32,659 nucleotides of DNA from JAVBLK01 sp031553565 (GCA_031553565.1 JAVBLK010000011.1:1-32659); one strand, 5' to 3'. Shown: positions 7,054 through 15,141, counted from the stretch's first letter. The notes: a model not told the origin generated them from the letters alone. Numbers and translations are program-made.

Positions 7054-7986
7054 ATGGAAATAATCGATAAAGACAACGTCAATACGGCGGTGAAGATTGC
7101 GGGAGTGCTGCTTAAGAACCCGGTCATCGCGGCCAGCGGCACATTCGGCTTCGGGCGCGAATACTCGGAGTTTTACAAGCTGTCGGTTTTGGGCGGCGTT
7201 TCGACCAAGGGAACGACGCTTTACCCGCGTGAGGGGAATCCCGGCTGCCGCGTTGCCGAGACGGACAGCGGTATGCTGAACAGCGTGGGGCTGCAAAACC
7301 CCGGCGTGGACGCGTTCATCGAAAAGGAACTGCCGTTTTTAAGCAAGCAGGGGACGGCGGTCATCGCCAATATCGCGGGCAATACCGAGGACGACTATTG
7401 TTTGGCAGTGCAGAAGCTGCACAACGCGCCCGTCGATATGATCGAGCTGAATATTTCCTGCCCCAACGTTAAGGAAGGCGGCATGGCGTTCGGGGTAAAG
7501 CCCGAAAGCGTTTTCGATATCACAAAGGCGGTCAAGCTGTATTGTAAGCAGCCGCTGATCGTAAAGCTGTCGCCGAACGTCGCCGACATTGCCGAGAACG
7601 CGAAAGCGGCGGAGAACGCGGGCGCGGACGCAATATCGCTGATAAATACTATAACGGGCATGGCGGTCGATCATCGTACGCGCCGCCCGATACTGGGTAA
7701 CACTGTCGGCGGCCTGTCCGGCAAGGCGGTCAAGCCGGTCGCCCTGCGTATGGTTTGGCAGGTATATAACGCCGTGCGCGTCCCTATAATAGGGATGGGC
7801 GGTATATATACGGCCGCCGACGTTTTGGAATTTATGATCTGCGGCGCGTCCGCGGTGCAGGTTGGCACAGCCAACATCACCAACCCCTATGCCTGCCGCG
7901 ACATTGTAAACGGCTTGACAACGCTTATGGCAGAATGTAATATATCAGATATAAACGAGATTGTAGGGACGCTTAAGGTCAACTGA
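7054..7986 (+). CDS. pyrD: Dihydroorotate dehydrogenase B (NAD+), catalytic subunit
   Basis: It oxidises dihydroorotate to orotate using FMN, with electrons leaving through PyrK. It is an FMN-binding TIM barrel of 310 aa, the usual class 1B length. Family signatures include GTFGFG near residue 30, NSVGLQNPG near 75, and NISCPNVKEGG with the catalytic Cys near 132. Further signatures are SLINTITGMA and the phosphate-binding GMGGIYTA. A GAAGAAAA purine stretch serves as ribosome binding site. The start is immediately preceded by the structured motif at 6983-7050, so its expression may be controlled separately from pyrK. Confidence 0.95.
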   Translation: MEIIDKDNVNTAVKIAGVLLKNPVIAASGTFGFGREYSEFYKLSVLGGVSTKGTTLYPREGNPGCRVAETDSGMLNSVGLQNPGVDAFIEKELPFLSKQGTAVIANIAGNTEDDYCLAVQKLHNAPVDMIELNISCPNVKEGGMAFGVKPESVFDITKAVKLYCKQPLIVKLSPNVADIAENAKAAENAGADAISLINTITGMAVDHRTRRPILGNTVGGLSGKAVKPVALRMVWQVYNAVRVPIIGMGGIYTAADVLEFMICGASAVQVGTANITNPYACRDIVNGLTTLMAECNISDINEIVGTLKVN

Positions 7987-8049
7987 ATGCGCGCCGTCTA
8001 TGACGGCTTTACACGCAAATGGTTCCTTAACTTTTAAAAGGAAATGCTT

Positions 8050-8643
8050 ATGCCGGGAAAAAATTTGACAAACAATGAGATGATCGAAATATTCAAGAGC
8101 AGCGGAGGGTTGCTTGAGGGCCACTTCCTGCTTACCAGCGGACGCCACAGCGACAGGTATATGCAGTGCGCAAAGCTGTTTATTCAGCCTGAAAAGGCCG
8201 AAGTCCTGTGCGCGGCATTGTCCGAAAAGCTGAAGGACGTCAAAATCAATATGGTGGCATCGCCCGCGGTAGGCGGGATAATAATGGGCTATATCATGGC
8301 GCGGCACTTAAACGCCGAAAACGTCTTCTGCGAGAGGGTCGACGGCAAAATGACCTTGCGCAGGGGCTTTGAAATACCCGCGGGCAGCCGGGTGCTGGTG
8401 GTGGAGGACGTTGTGACGACGGGCGGCTCGGTAAAGGAAGTCGTTGAGTTAGTAAAGGCATGCGGCGCAACGGTCGCTGCGGTCGCCTCCGTAGTGGACA
8501 GGAGCAACGGCCAGGTCGATTTCGGCGTCACATATAAGGCGCTGCTTTCAATGGACGTGACCTCTTATGACGCTTCCGACTGCCCGATATGTAAGGCGGG
8601 CAAGCTGCCGCTGGTTAAGCCCGGCAGCCGCAATTTAAAGTAA
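8050..8643 (+). CDS. pyrE: Orotate phosphoribosyltransferase
   Basis: It transfers ribose-5-phosphate from PRPP to orotate, forming OMP. The PRPP-binding motif VLVVEDVVTTGGS lies near residues 117-129. The length (197 aa) is normal. The ATG at 8050 is chosen over 8044 because AAAGGA at 8038-8043 abuts 8044 but is well spaced from 8050. It is the last gene of the pyr cluster, 63 bases after pyrD. With pyrB, C, F, K and D it supplies every step from carbamoyl phosphate to UMP; carAB is not in the window. Confidence 0.95.
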   Translation: MPGKNLTNNEMIEIFKSSGGLLEGHFLLTSGRHSDRYMQCAKLFIQPEKAEVLCAALSEKLKDVKINMVASPAVGGIIMGYIMARHLNAENVFCERVDGKMTLRRGFEIPAGSRVLVVEDVVTTGGSVKEVVELVKACGATVAAVASVVDRSNGQVDFGVTYKALLSMDVTSYDASDCPICKAGKLPLVKPGSRNLK

Positions 8644-8722
8644 TACTAATCCTCATTTTAATTTAGGAAACAATGAATATATACTCGAGCTGAATTCGGA
8701 CAGATTTTTGTAAGATAATATA

Positions 8723-8754
8723 GCCCGGCGCAAATATATTTTGATGCGGCGGGC
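8723..8754 (+). other. Leader hairpin upstream of a small membrane protein gene
   Basis: GCCCGGCGCA (8723-8732) and TGCGGCGGGC (8745-8754) form a 10-bp stem with one mismatch and a 12-base AT-rich loop. It lies about 40 bases before the start at 8795. There is no T-run after it, so it is more likely an mRNA-stabilising or regulatory hairpin than a terminator. The rest of 8644-8794 shows nothing clear. Confidence 0.4.
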
Positions 8755-8794
8755 AGAATATATTAAAGAGCATTTTTAAGGAGGAACTTTTTCA

Positions 8795-9064
8795 ATGGGA
8801 AAATCAAAAAGCTTTTGGTCGTTTTGGGCGGTCGTTATCGCGGGTATAGCTTACCTTGCGGCATGGCTGTTTCAAAAATTCGGCGCAGGCACGCTTGCCA
8901 GCATCGGAATGTGGGTCGCGGCTATTTGCGGTATCGGCGCGTGGATAATCGTATTTGTCCTGGGCTGGAACAAGGTGCGCGAGAACAACACGTGGATGGT
9001 AGTGGTATATGTCATCTGTATGATCCTTATCATCGTATTTGCTTTCCTGCCGATCATTCTTTAA
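8795..9064 (+). CDS. Small membrane protein, three predicted transmembrane helices
   Basis: I do not recognise this 89-aa protein. It has hydrophobic segments at about residues 10-26, 34-55 and 66-88, with short charged linkers (WNKVRENN between helices 2 and 3). A strong ribosome binding site, AAGGAGG, lies 11 bases before the ATG, and an extensive hairpin directly follows the stop (9066-9118). It therefore looks like a real, separately transcribed gene. Its position after pyrE does not imply a role in pyrimidine synthesis. Confidence 0.7.
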   Translation: MGKSKSFWSFWAVVIAGIAYLAAWLFQKFGAGTLASIGMWVAAICGIGAWIIVFVLGWNKVRENNTWMVVVYVICMILIIVFAFLPIIL

Positions 9065-9065
9065 T

Positions 9066-9118
9066 GCGTATACAGCCTTTTCCGCCGCATGGGCGGAAAA
9101 GGCTGTAAACGTATACGC
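9066..9118. terminator. Very stable palindrome after 8795-9064 (terminator-like, no T-run)
   Basis: Positions 71-86 and 92-107 of the 9000 block (9071-9086 and 9092-9107) are perfect 16-bp complements with a 5-base loop. An outer 7-bp stem, 9066-9072 with 9112-9118, competes or extends it. No U-tract follows on either strand, so it may act in mRNA 3'-end protection rather than intrinsic termination. Confidence 0.6.
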
Positions 9119-9247
9119 AATTACAAATCAAAACAATTAACAGACATAGACAAAATCATTTGATAAAACATAAGAAAAATGATAATATATATAACGGCTG
9201 GTAAGATCTGCCGTTTATATTGAATATAAAAGGACATAAGAATTGCT

Positions 9248-9592
9248 ATGGATGAAAGAACCTCAAAAATAAGGGAGCGCAACCGCCGCCGCCGCGAAAA
9301 GAAAGCGGGCTTCAACCTGAAGTTTATTGTTGACCTGCTTTATGTCGCGACCGTTGTTCTGATAATCGTCGGTTTCAGCGTGACGTTGCCGCTGCTGTTC
9401 CTTATCGGGGGCGGATTGATGCTGCTGGGCACCGCGTACTATGTCTATAACTGTATAATGACACTCCGCAAGAATCCTGCGAAAAGCCCCGAACACAAGG
9501 ATGCGCTGATATCGATTGTTTTCTTTTCCATCATGGCGCTGATCGCGATCATGGCTGTAATATTCGCTATTACCGATATGGTCGGCTTTTAA
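9248..9592 (+). CDS. Small membrane protein with basic N-terminus
   Basis: This 114-aa protein is not recognised. It begins with about 22 strongly basic residues (RERNRRRREKK), followed by hydrophobic segments at about 27-45, 48-66 and 85-108. The positive-inside rule places the N-terminus in the cytoplasm. AAAGGA lies about 12 bases upstream of the ATG. It follows the other small membrane gene, but the hairpin at 9066-9118 separates them, so co-transcription is uncertain. Confidence 0.65.
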   Translation: MDERTSKIRERNRRRREKKAGFNLKFIVDLLYVATVVLIIVGFSVTLPLLFLIGGGLMLLGTAYYVYNCIMTLRKNPAKSPEHKDALISIVFFSIMALIAIMAVIFAITDMVGF

Positions 9593-9597
9593 CAGCT

Positions 9598-9624
9598 GCC
9601 GGCTTTTCCTAAACCGGCTTTTTA
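9598..9624 (+). terminator. Probable terminator after 9248-9592
   Basis: GCCGG (9598-9602) pairs with CCGGC (9614-9618) across an 11-base loop. TTTTTATT follows on the + strand. The stem is short, so confidence is moderate. Confidence 0.5.
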
Positions 9625-9710
9625 TTAGGGCTGCCCGTTAAGGTTTGCCGGCCTTTTCAGCCGGTTGATGGAAAGAGAAACAAGGTTATATTGATTTGTA
9701 TGAAAATAAA

Positions 9711-9739
9711 TGCGCCGCTGCGGTTTTGTCAGCGGCGCA
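9711..9739 (-). terminator. Terminator of the ECF gene at 9778-10527
   Basis: TGCGCCGCTG (9711-9720) and CAGCGGCGCA (9730-9739) form a perfect 10-bp GC-rich stem. Read on the minus strand it is followed by TTTATTTT, an adequate U-tract, and it lies just downstream of the minus-strand gene. It may also stop + strand reading, with a weaker TTTT. Confidence 0.75.
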
Positions 9740-9777
9740 TTTTGCGTTGTTTTGCATGTTTTTTGGTACACGGCAGC

Positions 9778-10527
9778 TTATGGTGTTTTCAAGTCGCGGA
9801 TATAGATGGCCTGGTTGGTTTTAAAGAAACCCCGGTCAAGGCCGACGGTCAGAACGACAGTAAGGAAAGTATTCAATGCCAATACCAGCGGTTGGAAGAT
9901 TATGCGCGGCGGGATCGTAAAGACAAGCACCTGCCAATATGTCCAGCCGAATTGCGGCGAGAACGGCTCGACCATGAAAGCGATCGTATTTATCCCTAAC
10001 GTGACCACGAACAGTATAACGGCGGCGCCCAGGATTATTTTTACCGGAAGCTTGATTTTTTTGAAGCGTGTGCCGGGGAGCAAATCCAGCGCTTGTACGG
10101 CTATTCCCATAATGAGCCCCATAAGGCCCTGGCTGACAACGTTGAGCAGCCACGGCGGATAGTCGCCGAACAGCAGGAATTTCGAGAACGGCATTATTAT
10201 GCCTACGAAAGCTGCAAACAGGGGGCCGAAGTAAATCGCCGCGATAAAGCACGGCAGATATGAAAATGTGATTTTGACCGAGGCAATGTCGATCGACAGC
10301 GGGCTCAACGCGATTGCAAGCGCGATCAGCAGCGCCATATACGTCATATACGCCGTCTTGTTTTTGAATTTAATGCGGTTGCCGAAAATCAGGAAGAGTA
10401 TGAAACGCTTTAAAACCGCCGCTTTGTGTTTTGGTTCAACAGGCTGCGGCGCAAACTTACCGCTTTTCGCGGTTTCGTCTTTAGGCGCAATTTCCTGTTG
10501 AACGACCTTTTTTTTAAGTTCGTTCAA
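9778..10527 (-). CDS. ECF transporter S component (substrate-binding membrane protein), FolT-like
   Basis: Such proteins capture a vitamin or other micronutrient and dock to a shared EcfT-EcfA energising module, which is not in this window. After a hydrophilic, Lys/Pro-rich N-terminal extension of about 55 residues there are about six membrane segments. The ASVKITFSYLPCFIAAIYFGP stretch resembles the FolT/other ECF S-component loop-helix. A folate substrate is a guess from overall resemblance. The start is TTG at 10525-10527, with TAGGAG 10 bases upstream; no ATG is available in frame nearby. The 5' region carries a structured motif in tandem (10550-10623, 10803-10876) also found before pyrD, so uptake of a pyrimidine-related compound is another possibility. 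Confidence 0.7.
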   Translation of the reverse strand: MNELKKKVVQQEIAPKDETAKSGKFAPQPVEPKHKAAVLKRFILFLIFGNRIKFKNKTAYMTYMALLIALAIALSPLSIDIASVKITFSYLPCFIAAIYFGPLFAAFVGIIMPFSKFLLFGDYPPWLLNVVSQGLMGLIMGIAVQALDLLPGTRFKKIKLPVKIILGAAVILFVVTLGINTIAFMVEPFSPQFGWTYWQVLVFTIPPRIIFQPLVLALNTFLTVVLTVGLDRGFFKTNQAIYIRDLKTP

Positions 10528-10549
10528 TGTCGGGCATCTCCTAAATAAA

Positions 10550-10623
10550 TTTCGCCTTTTTTCTTTAAGACTGCCGGTCAGGTGGGCCCGTCAAAAGAAA
10601 ACCGGCGAGGGGAAAAAGAAAAT
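10550..10623 (-). promoter_or_regulatory. 74-bp direct repeat, copy 1 (motif just upstream of the ECF gene)
   Basis: This differs from copy 2 at 10803-10876 by one base in 74. Read on the minus strand it can form an outer stem (TTTTCTTT with AAAGAAAA) and an inner stem (GCCGG with CCGGC) around a loop containing TTTTGACGGG. It ends about 10 bases before the TAGGAG ribosome binding site of the ECF gene. A related motif is at 6983-7050 before pyrD. I could not match it to THF, preQ1, ZTP, guanidine or PyrR elements. Confidence 0.6.
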
Positions 10624-10624
10624 A

Positions 10625-10793
10625 GGGATTACACTAATCCGCGTATAAATTTACCGTTTTTACGGTATCTTTCCGGTGTAAAAAAACCTGAAATACTCGT
10701 TCGTATCCTGCGGATACAGCCTGTGTTTTCAGACATTTTTCCTCTCGTAAATCTACTCGTAAAAAGCTGCGGATTTAACGCTGCTTAGTATGA
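10625..10793. repeat. Long imperfect hairpin between the 74-bp repeats (possible copy D)
   Basis: Outer arms AATCCGC (10636-10642) and GCGGATT (10769-10775) pair, and ATAAATTTAC near 10646 pairs imperfectly with GTAAAT near 10747. A side hairpin TACCGT-TTTT-ACGGTA lies near 10652-10667, and the central hairpin GTATCC-TGC-GGATAC is at 10703-10717. Size and architecture match the family at 6823, 22064 and 29433, but the sequence is strongly diverged, so membership is tentative. The 515-bp interval 10528-11042 holds no gene. Confidence 0.45.
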
Positions 10794-10802
10794 TTTTTTT
10801 GT

Positions 10803-10876
10803 TTTCGCCTTTTTTCTTTAAGACTGCCGGTCAGGTGGGCCCGTCAAAAGAAAGCCGGCGAGGGGAAAAAGAAAAT
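10803..10876 (-). promoter_or_regulatory. 74-bp direct repeat, copy 2
   Basis: It is the same sequence and orientation as copy 1, offset by exactly 253 bases, with a single substitution at 10854. The two copies could be a tandem cis-regulatory RNA for the minus-strand ECF gene, or a duplication linked to insertion of the intervening hairpin. It also lies 167 bases upstream of the divergent ECF gene at 11043. Confidence 0.55.
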
Positions 10877-11042
10877 TAGGAAAAAATTTTTCCGAAATTT
10901 ATTATAGAGCATTTGAAATAAAAAATCAAATATATCGGCCGTTGTTTATCCAGTTAACTCTGGATGGTATTTATATTAAGAGAGTCATAACTGAGTATAA
11001 TTCATTTGTATTTGCAGGCGTTTTGTATTAATATATACGGGT

Positions 11043-11681
11043 ATGAAAAAAAGGTTTTTAAAAATAAGCCTTACCAAGAATATTACTTACAGCAGTTTGT
11101 TTATCGCAATGGGGCTGCTTTTGCCGCAGCTGTTCCACAGTACCGAGACGATAGGCAGTTTGATATCGCCGATGCATATCCCGATACTTATTTGCGCGTT
11201 CTTTTTGGACTGGCCGTTCGCGCTTGCCGTCGGCGCGCTGACGCCGGTTTTATCCAACCTTCTGATGGGTATGCCGCCGTATCATATGATGTTGATTATG
11301 GCGTTCGAGCTTGCCGGATATGCGCTGACCGCTAACCTTATTTACACAAGGGTGATGCCGCGCTTATCAAAGCGGATCAAGCCCGGCATAATCAATATAT
11401 ACATAAGCCTTGCCGCCGCTATGATTGCTGGCAGGCTTTTGGGCGCATGTGTTGCGCCAGCCGCATTCTCGCTGTTCGGCGCGGCCGGTTACGCAGGGTT
11501 TTTTGTCTATTTGCTGCGGCTGTTTACGGGCGGGGTGACCGCTATCGTATTGCAGCTGCTGCTTATCCCGCCGATCGTCGAGATATTAAAGCGTTACACT
11601 GTCCCCGTAAATACTCCTGCGCCGCCTGCCGCTGTCAAGCCCGGCGAAAAGGATGATCCGGAAAGCTTAAAGCAAGATTAA
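11043..11681 (+). CDS. ECF transporter S component, substrate unknown
   Basis: This 212-aa integral membrane protein has about six hydrophobic helices. The segment ISPMHIPILICAFFLDWPFALAVG, followed by TPVLSNLLMGMPP and FELAGYAL, matches a common family of ECF S components of unassigned substrate in Clostridia. It lacks its own ATPase and transmembrane partner here. The C-terminal 25 residues are Pro/Ala/charged and likely cytoplasmic. It is divergent from the other S component. The ATG has no clear Shine-Dalgarno (upstream TATATACGGGT), so it may be translated from a very short leader. TATAAT at 10996-11001 is an alternative -10. Confidence 0.75.
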   Translation: MKKRFLKISLTKNITYSSLFIAMGLLLPQLFHSTETIGSLISPMHIPILICAFFLDWPFALAVGALTPVLSNLLMGMPPYHMMLIMAFELAGYALTANLIYTRVMPRLSKRIKPGIINIYISLAAAMIAGRLLGACVAPAAFSLFGAAGYAGFFVYLLRLFTGGVTAIVLQLLLIPPIVEILKRYTVPVNTPAPPAAVKPGEKDDPESLKQD

Positions 11682-11715
11682 AACACATTAAAAGCGCGAC
11701 AAAATTTCCGTAATT

Positions 11716-11724
11716 TGCTATAAT
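11716..11724 (+). promoter_or_regulatory. Extended -10 promoter for the transketolase genes
   Basis: TGCTATAAT matches the extended -10 consensus TGnTATAAT. The -35 region is poor, as is common with extended -10 promoters. It would give a leader of about 190 bases before the ATG at 11922; no known riboswitch was recognised in that leader. Confidence 0.5.
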
Positions 11725-11921
11725 TAAAACGTAGATCAAGCTCGTATACGCAAGGATTTACCGCTGCTTGACCGTAATCCGCCTATGGTTCCGGCGCAGG
11801 AAAAAGCACGCTTTCATTTGCCGGAGACTTGAGAAAATTCCCTGAAATCCCCAACAAAAATCTATCGAGATATATACAAACCGCTAAAACAAACGCGGCA
11901 TAGCCGCATAGGAGAAATATA

Positions 11922-12728
11922 ATGGACTTATCGTTAAAAGCAAAGGAGATACGCCGCAATACGCTCCAATGTATCGGATCATTGGGCGTCGGCCATATAG
12001 GCGGCTCGCTGTCGATCGCGGAAACGCTGGCCGCGCTGTATTTCAAGCATATGAACGTCGACCCGAAAAACCCTAAGATGGAAGGGCGCGACAGGCTGAT
12101 CGTGTCGAAGGGGCACGCGGGCCCCGGCGTCTATGCCGCGCTGGCGGCAAAGGGATATATAGCAAAGGAAGAGCTGCTTACCCTTAACCGCGCCGGCACC
12201 AACCTGCCCAGCCATTGCGATATGAATAAGACCCCCGGCGTCGACATGACCACCGGATCCTTGGGGCAGGGGTTTTCTTGCGCGGCCGGGATCGCAAAGG
12301 CCAGCAAGCTCGCAAACGACAACGCTACGATCTATACTATCATCGGCGACGGCGAAAGCCAGGAGGGACAGATCTGGGAGGCGGCTATGTTCGCTGCCCA
12401 GCACGGCCTGGACAACCTGATCGCGTTCACAGACTTCAACGGCTTTCAGATAGACGGCGGGGTGGACGAGATCTGCGGGGTCGCGCCGCTTGATAAAAAG
12501 TGGGAGGCGTTCAATTGGCGCGTTATAAACGTCGCGGACGGCAATAATATGGGCGAGGTGGACAAGGCGATAACACAGGCAAGGAAACGCAGCGGCAAGC
12601 CCGTAATGATAATATTAAAGACCGTAAAGGGCAAGGGCGTCAGTTTTATCGAGGCGGCAAAGGCCGGCAATCACAGTATGAACCTTTCAAAGGAGCAAAT
12701 AGACGCGGCTCTGGGCGAAATAGTGTAA
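11922..12728 (+). CDS. Transketolase, N-terminal (thiamine diphosphate-binding) subunit
   Basis: With the next gene it forms a split transketolase that moves two-carbon ketol units between sugar phosphates in the non-oxidative pentose phosphate pathway. This half binds ThDP and Mg2+: GHIGGSLS near residue 25, SKGHAGPGVYA near 63, TGSLGQG near 108, and the GDGESQEG...N motif near 144. The length (268 aa) is normal for the N-half. GGAG lies 7 bases before the ATG. The C-half begins 61 bases after the stop. Confidence 0.94.
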   Translation: MDLSLKAKEIRRNTLQCIGSLGVGHIGGSLSIAETLAALYFKHMNVDPKNPKMEGRDRLIVSKGHAGPGVYAALAAKGYIAKEELLTLNRAGTNLPSHCDMNKTPGVDMTTGSLGQGFSCAAGIAKASKLANDNATIYTIIGDGESQEGQIWEAAMFAAQHGLDNLIAFTDFNGFQIDGGVDEICGVAPLDKKWEAFNWRVINVADGNNMGEVDKAITQARKRSGKPVMIILKTVKGKGVSFIEAAKAGNHSMNLSKEQIDAALGEIV

Positions 12729-12789
12729 CAGGAAAAAATCGAAGAACTTGCAAATGCGGGAAACCGCTTACGCAAAAGAGAGAAATAAT

Positions 12790-13740
12790 ATGACTTTGAA
12801 TGAAATGGAAATGCGCCAGGTGCTGGCTGTTGAGCTGGAAAAGCACATGGCGGTGGATAAAAAAATAGTCGTTATCGACGCGGACTTGAGCAAGCCGAAC
12901 GGCACCTTTCCCCTTAAGTCAAAATTCCCCGACAGGGTTTTCGACGTCGGTATCGCCGAGCAGAATATGGCGTCCGTTGCCGCGGGAATGGCCTCCTACG
13001 GCTATAATCCGTTTATCTTTACCTTTACGCCGTTTGCGTCCCGCCGGATCGCCGATCAGGTCGCTATATCCTGCGCCTATGCGCGGCAGAACGTAAAGAT
13101 ATTCGGCACCGACCCCGGGATCGCCGCCGAGTTCAACGGCGGCACGCATATGTCGATGGAGGACATCGGAATAATGCGCGCGATCCCCGGCATTGCAATT
13201 TTCGAGCCGGTGGACGCGTTCCAGCTGGCTGCCGCAATGCCCGCTATAATTGCGTTTCAGGGCGTCTTGTATGTCAGGATGTGGCGCAAGAAGATCGATA
13301 CGGTGTTTAATGAAGGCTATAAATTCGACATGGCTGCCGCGGACATAATAAAGCTCGGCAAGGACGTAACTATCCTGGCGTCCGGCCTGATGGTGCAGCA
13401 GGCGGTAAAGGCCTCGGAAGGCTTTAAAGCCGCCGGGATCGACGCCGAGATAATAAACGTGCATACGATAAAGCCGCTTGACGAAAAGACGGTATTAAGC
13501 AGTATTAAAAAGACCGGGGCGGCAGTCGTTTGCGAAAACGGCAGCTATTGCGGCGGCCTGTGCGAAGCCGTGGCAGGTTTAAGTGTAAGAAACCTGCCCG
13601 TACCGATGGAGTTCGTCGCGGTAAACGACAGGTTCGGCCAGGTCGGAAAGCTGGACTTTTTAGCAAAAGAATACGGCCTGACGCCGGAGGATATAGTGTC
13701 GGCGGCGCAAAAGGCAATCAAGCGCAAACAGTCGCGATAA
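12790..13740 (+). CDS. Transketolase, C-terminal subunit
   Basis: This is the second half of the split enzyme. It holds the pyrimidine-binding domain (RVFDVGIAEQNMAS, with the conserved Glu that activates ThDP, near residue 58) and the C-terminal transketolase domain from about 185. The length is 316 aa. The ATG at 12790 is preferred to 12748: GAGAG lies 8 bases upstream and homologous proteins start near this Met, whereas the extra 14 residues look like untranslated spacer. No other pentose phosphate gene is nearby. Dihydroxyacetone synthase or DXS-like activity is less likely. Confidence 0.93.
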   Translation: MTLNEMEMRQVLAVELEKHMAVDKKIVVIDADLSKPNGTFPLKSKFPDRVFDVGIAEQNMASVAAGMASYGYNPFIFTFTPFASRRIADQVAISCAYARQNVKIFGTDPGIAAEFNGGTHMSMEDIGIMRAIPGIAIFEPVDAFQLAAAMPAIIAFQGVLYVRMWRKKIDTVFNEGYKFDMAAADIIKLGKDVTILASGLMVQQAVKASEGFKAAGIDAEIINVHTIKPLDEKTVLSSIKKTGAAVVCENGSYCGGLCEAVAGLSVRNLPVPMEFVAVNDRFGQVGKLDFLAKEYGLTPEDIVSAAQKAIKRKQSR

Positions 13741-13967
13741 CTTTTTCTGATACCAAACAATAAATAACTGTACTTTGCAGTCCGCTATCATGCATATTGC
13801 ATACTTGCTTAACGCAGCGGTACAGGAGTATCGTGCGCGTTTGACGAAAAACGTGCTAACGCTTCCTGCATGCGGGGAAGCGCATCTATCCGATGTTTTG
13901 CCGCCTTTATTGCCGCCCCGGCTTTTTTAGGCGGAAGGCAAATATATATTATCAGGAGGGAACTATC

Positions 13968-15014
13968 ATGGGAGTCTTTTTGGGGATTATTATCTTTTTA
14001 CTGATGGCGGGGTCAGCCGCTTTAGCGGTATTCGGCTTCAGAAACAGCAAGCGCGTAAGGGCGGCGATCGGTGCTTTGGGCGCGCTGACGTTCCTGATCT
14101 TGTTTGTGTTTATACCTTTCGGTTTTGTTAAGGTTGACGCGGGCGAGGTCGCGGTCGTCAAAGTTTGGGGAAAGCCGACCGGGATCAAGACAGCAGGGCT
14201 TCATTTTCGTAACGTTGTATCAACAAGCTATCAGGTCTTTGATATAAAGATACAGCAGGTGGATATTAAGACTGACGCGTATTCGCACGATGCTCAGAGC
14301 GTCGCGCTGGAGATGACTATGCAGTTCAGCATACAGGCCGACAAGGCGATGGAGATTGCCAAAAGCTACGGCGATCTCAGCGTTTTGACCAGCCGGATAA
14401 CCGCGATAGCGCAGGAAAAGGCCAAGATCGTTATTTCCAGCAAGTCCGCAATGACAGTTATCGAAACGCGTGAAACGCTGTCGCCCACCGTCATTCAGGA
14501 GCTTAAGCCGCTGGAGGCGCAATACTATGTCACGATCGATAATTTTGTAATACATAACCTTGTTTTTAACGACGCGTTTGAATTGGCCGTCGAAAACAAG
14601 ATGATCGCCGAGCAGGAGAAACTGAAGGCACAGTACGATAAGGAAAAGGCGATAATCAAGGCCGAGGAAGAGCTGGAGGTAGCTAAGAAACAGGCCGAGG
14701 CGGCCATCGAAAAGGCCAAGGGCGAGGCGCAGGCGGAAATCGAAATAGCTACGGCGCAAGCGCAGGCGATCAAGCTGAAGTCCGTTGAGGTTGCAAGGGC
14801 ATTGGGCTTCAGTATTACCGAAACGGCGATAACGAATCCCGACAGTACCGTTTCAAAAAGCTATAACATCGATTTTGCGGGCAAGACTGCCGATGAGGTC
14901 AAGCTCATCACCGATTACATCAAATATATCGAGTACCTTAATAAGTGGGACGGAAAACTCCCCGGCGTTCTTGTTACTGACGGAGGCGCCGAGATCATAA
15001 TCCCCGCGCCGTAA
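13968..15014 (+). CDS. SPFH/Band 7 (prohibitin-like) membrane protein
   Basis: The protein (348 aa) has two N-terminal membrane segments (about 2-20 and 27-48). An SPFH domain (about 50-215, VDAGEVAVVKVWGKP onward) follows, then an Ala/Glu/Lys-rich coiled coil (about 215-275, EKAIIKAEEELEVAKKQ) and a globular tail. Proteins of this fold form large membrane rings or microdomains and often guard membrane proteases. No NfeD or FtsH partner lies beside it. The ATG at 13968 is set by AGGAGGG 9 bases upstream. The preceding 13741-13967 has no gene, only small hairpins (for example 13860-13880). Confidence 0.88.
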   Translation: MGVFLGIIIFLLMAGSAALAVFGFRNSKRVRAAIGALGALTFLILFVFIPFGFVKVDAGEVAVVKVWGKPTGIKTAGLHFRNVVSTSYQVFDIKIQQVDIKTDAYSHDAQSVALEMTMQFSIQADKAMEIAKSYGDLSVLTSRITAIAQEKAKIVISSKSAMTVIETRETLSPTVIQELKPLEAQYYVTIDNFVIHNLVFNDAFELAVENKMIAEQEKLKAQYDKEKAIIKAEEELEVAKKQAEAAIEKAKGEAQAEIEIATAQAQAIKLKSVEVARALGFSITETAITNPDSTVSKSYNIDFAGKTADEVKLITDYIKYIEYLNKWDGKLPGVLVTDGGAEIIIPAP

Positions 15015-15070
15015 ATGCCGCCGCACGGCAGGTCAAGCAATTTTTGCCGATTTTTCATAGGATATAAAAA

Positions 15071-15103
15071 GCAAACGCGCTCCCCGAAAGGGGGCGCGTT
15101 TGC
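15071..15103. terminator. Bidirectional terminator between convergent genes
   Basis: GCAAACGCGCTCCCC (15071-15085) pairs with 15090-15103 around a GAAA tetraloop, with one bulged base. On the minus strand it is followed by CTTTTTAT, so it best serves the DUF1295 gene. It can also end the SPFH transcript. Confidence 0.75.
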
Positions 15104-15141
15104 ATATCCGTCGGGATATTCGTCCCCATCAGGCTGTATGA

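Noticed and set aside
10582..10788. Short reading frame in the ECF intergenic region
   Set aside because: It runs through the 74-bp repeat and the hairpin; composition follows the palindromes and there is no ribosome binding site.
10550..10876. Known riboswitch (THF, preQ1, ZTP, guanidine-III) upstream of the ECF gene
   Set aside because: The GGTCAGG and GGGCCC fragments recall parts of known consensus sequences, but the conserved cores and pseudoknot partners are not present.
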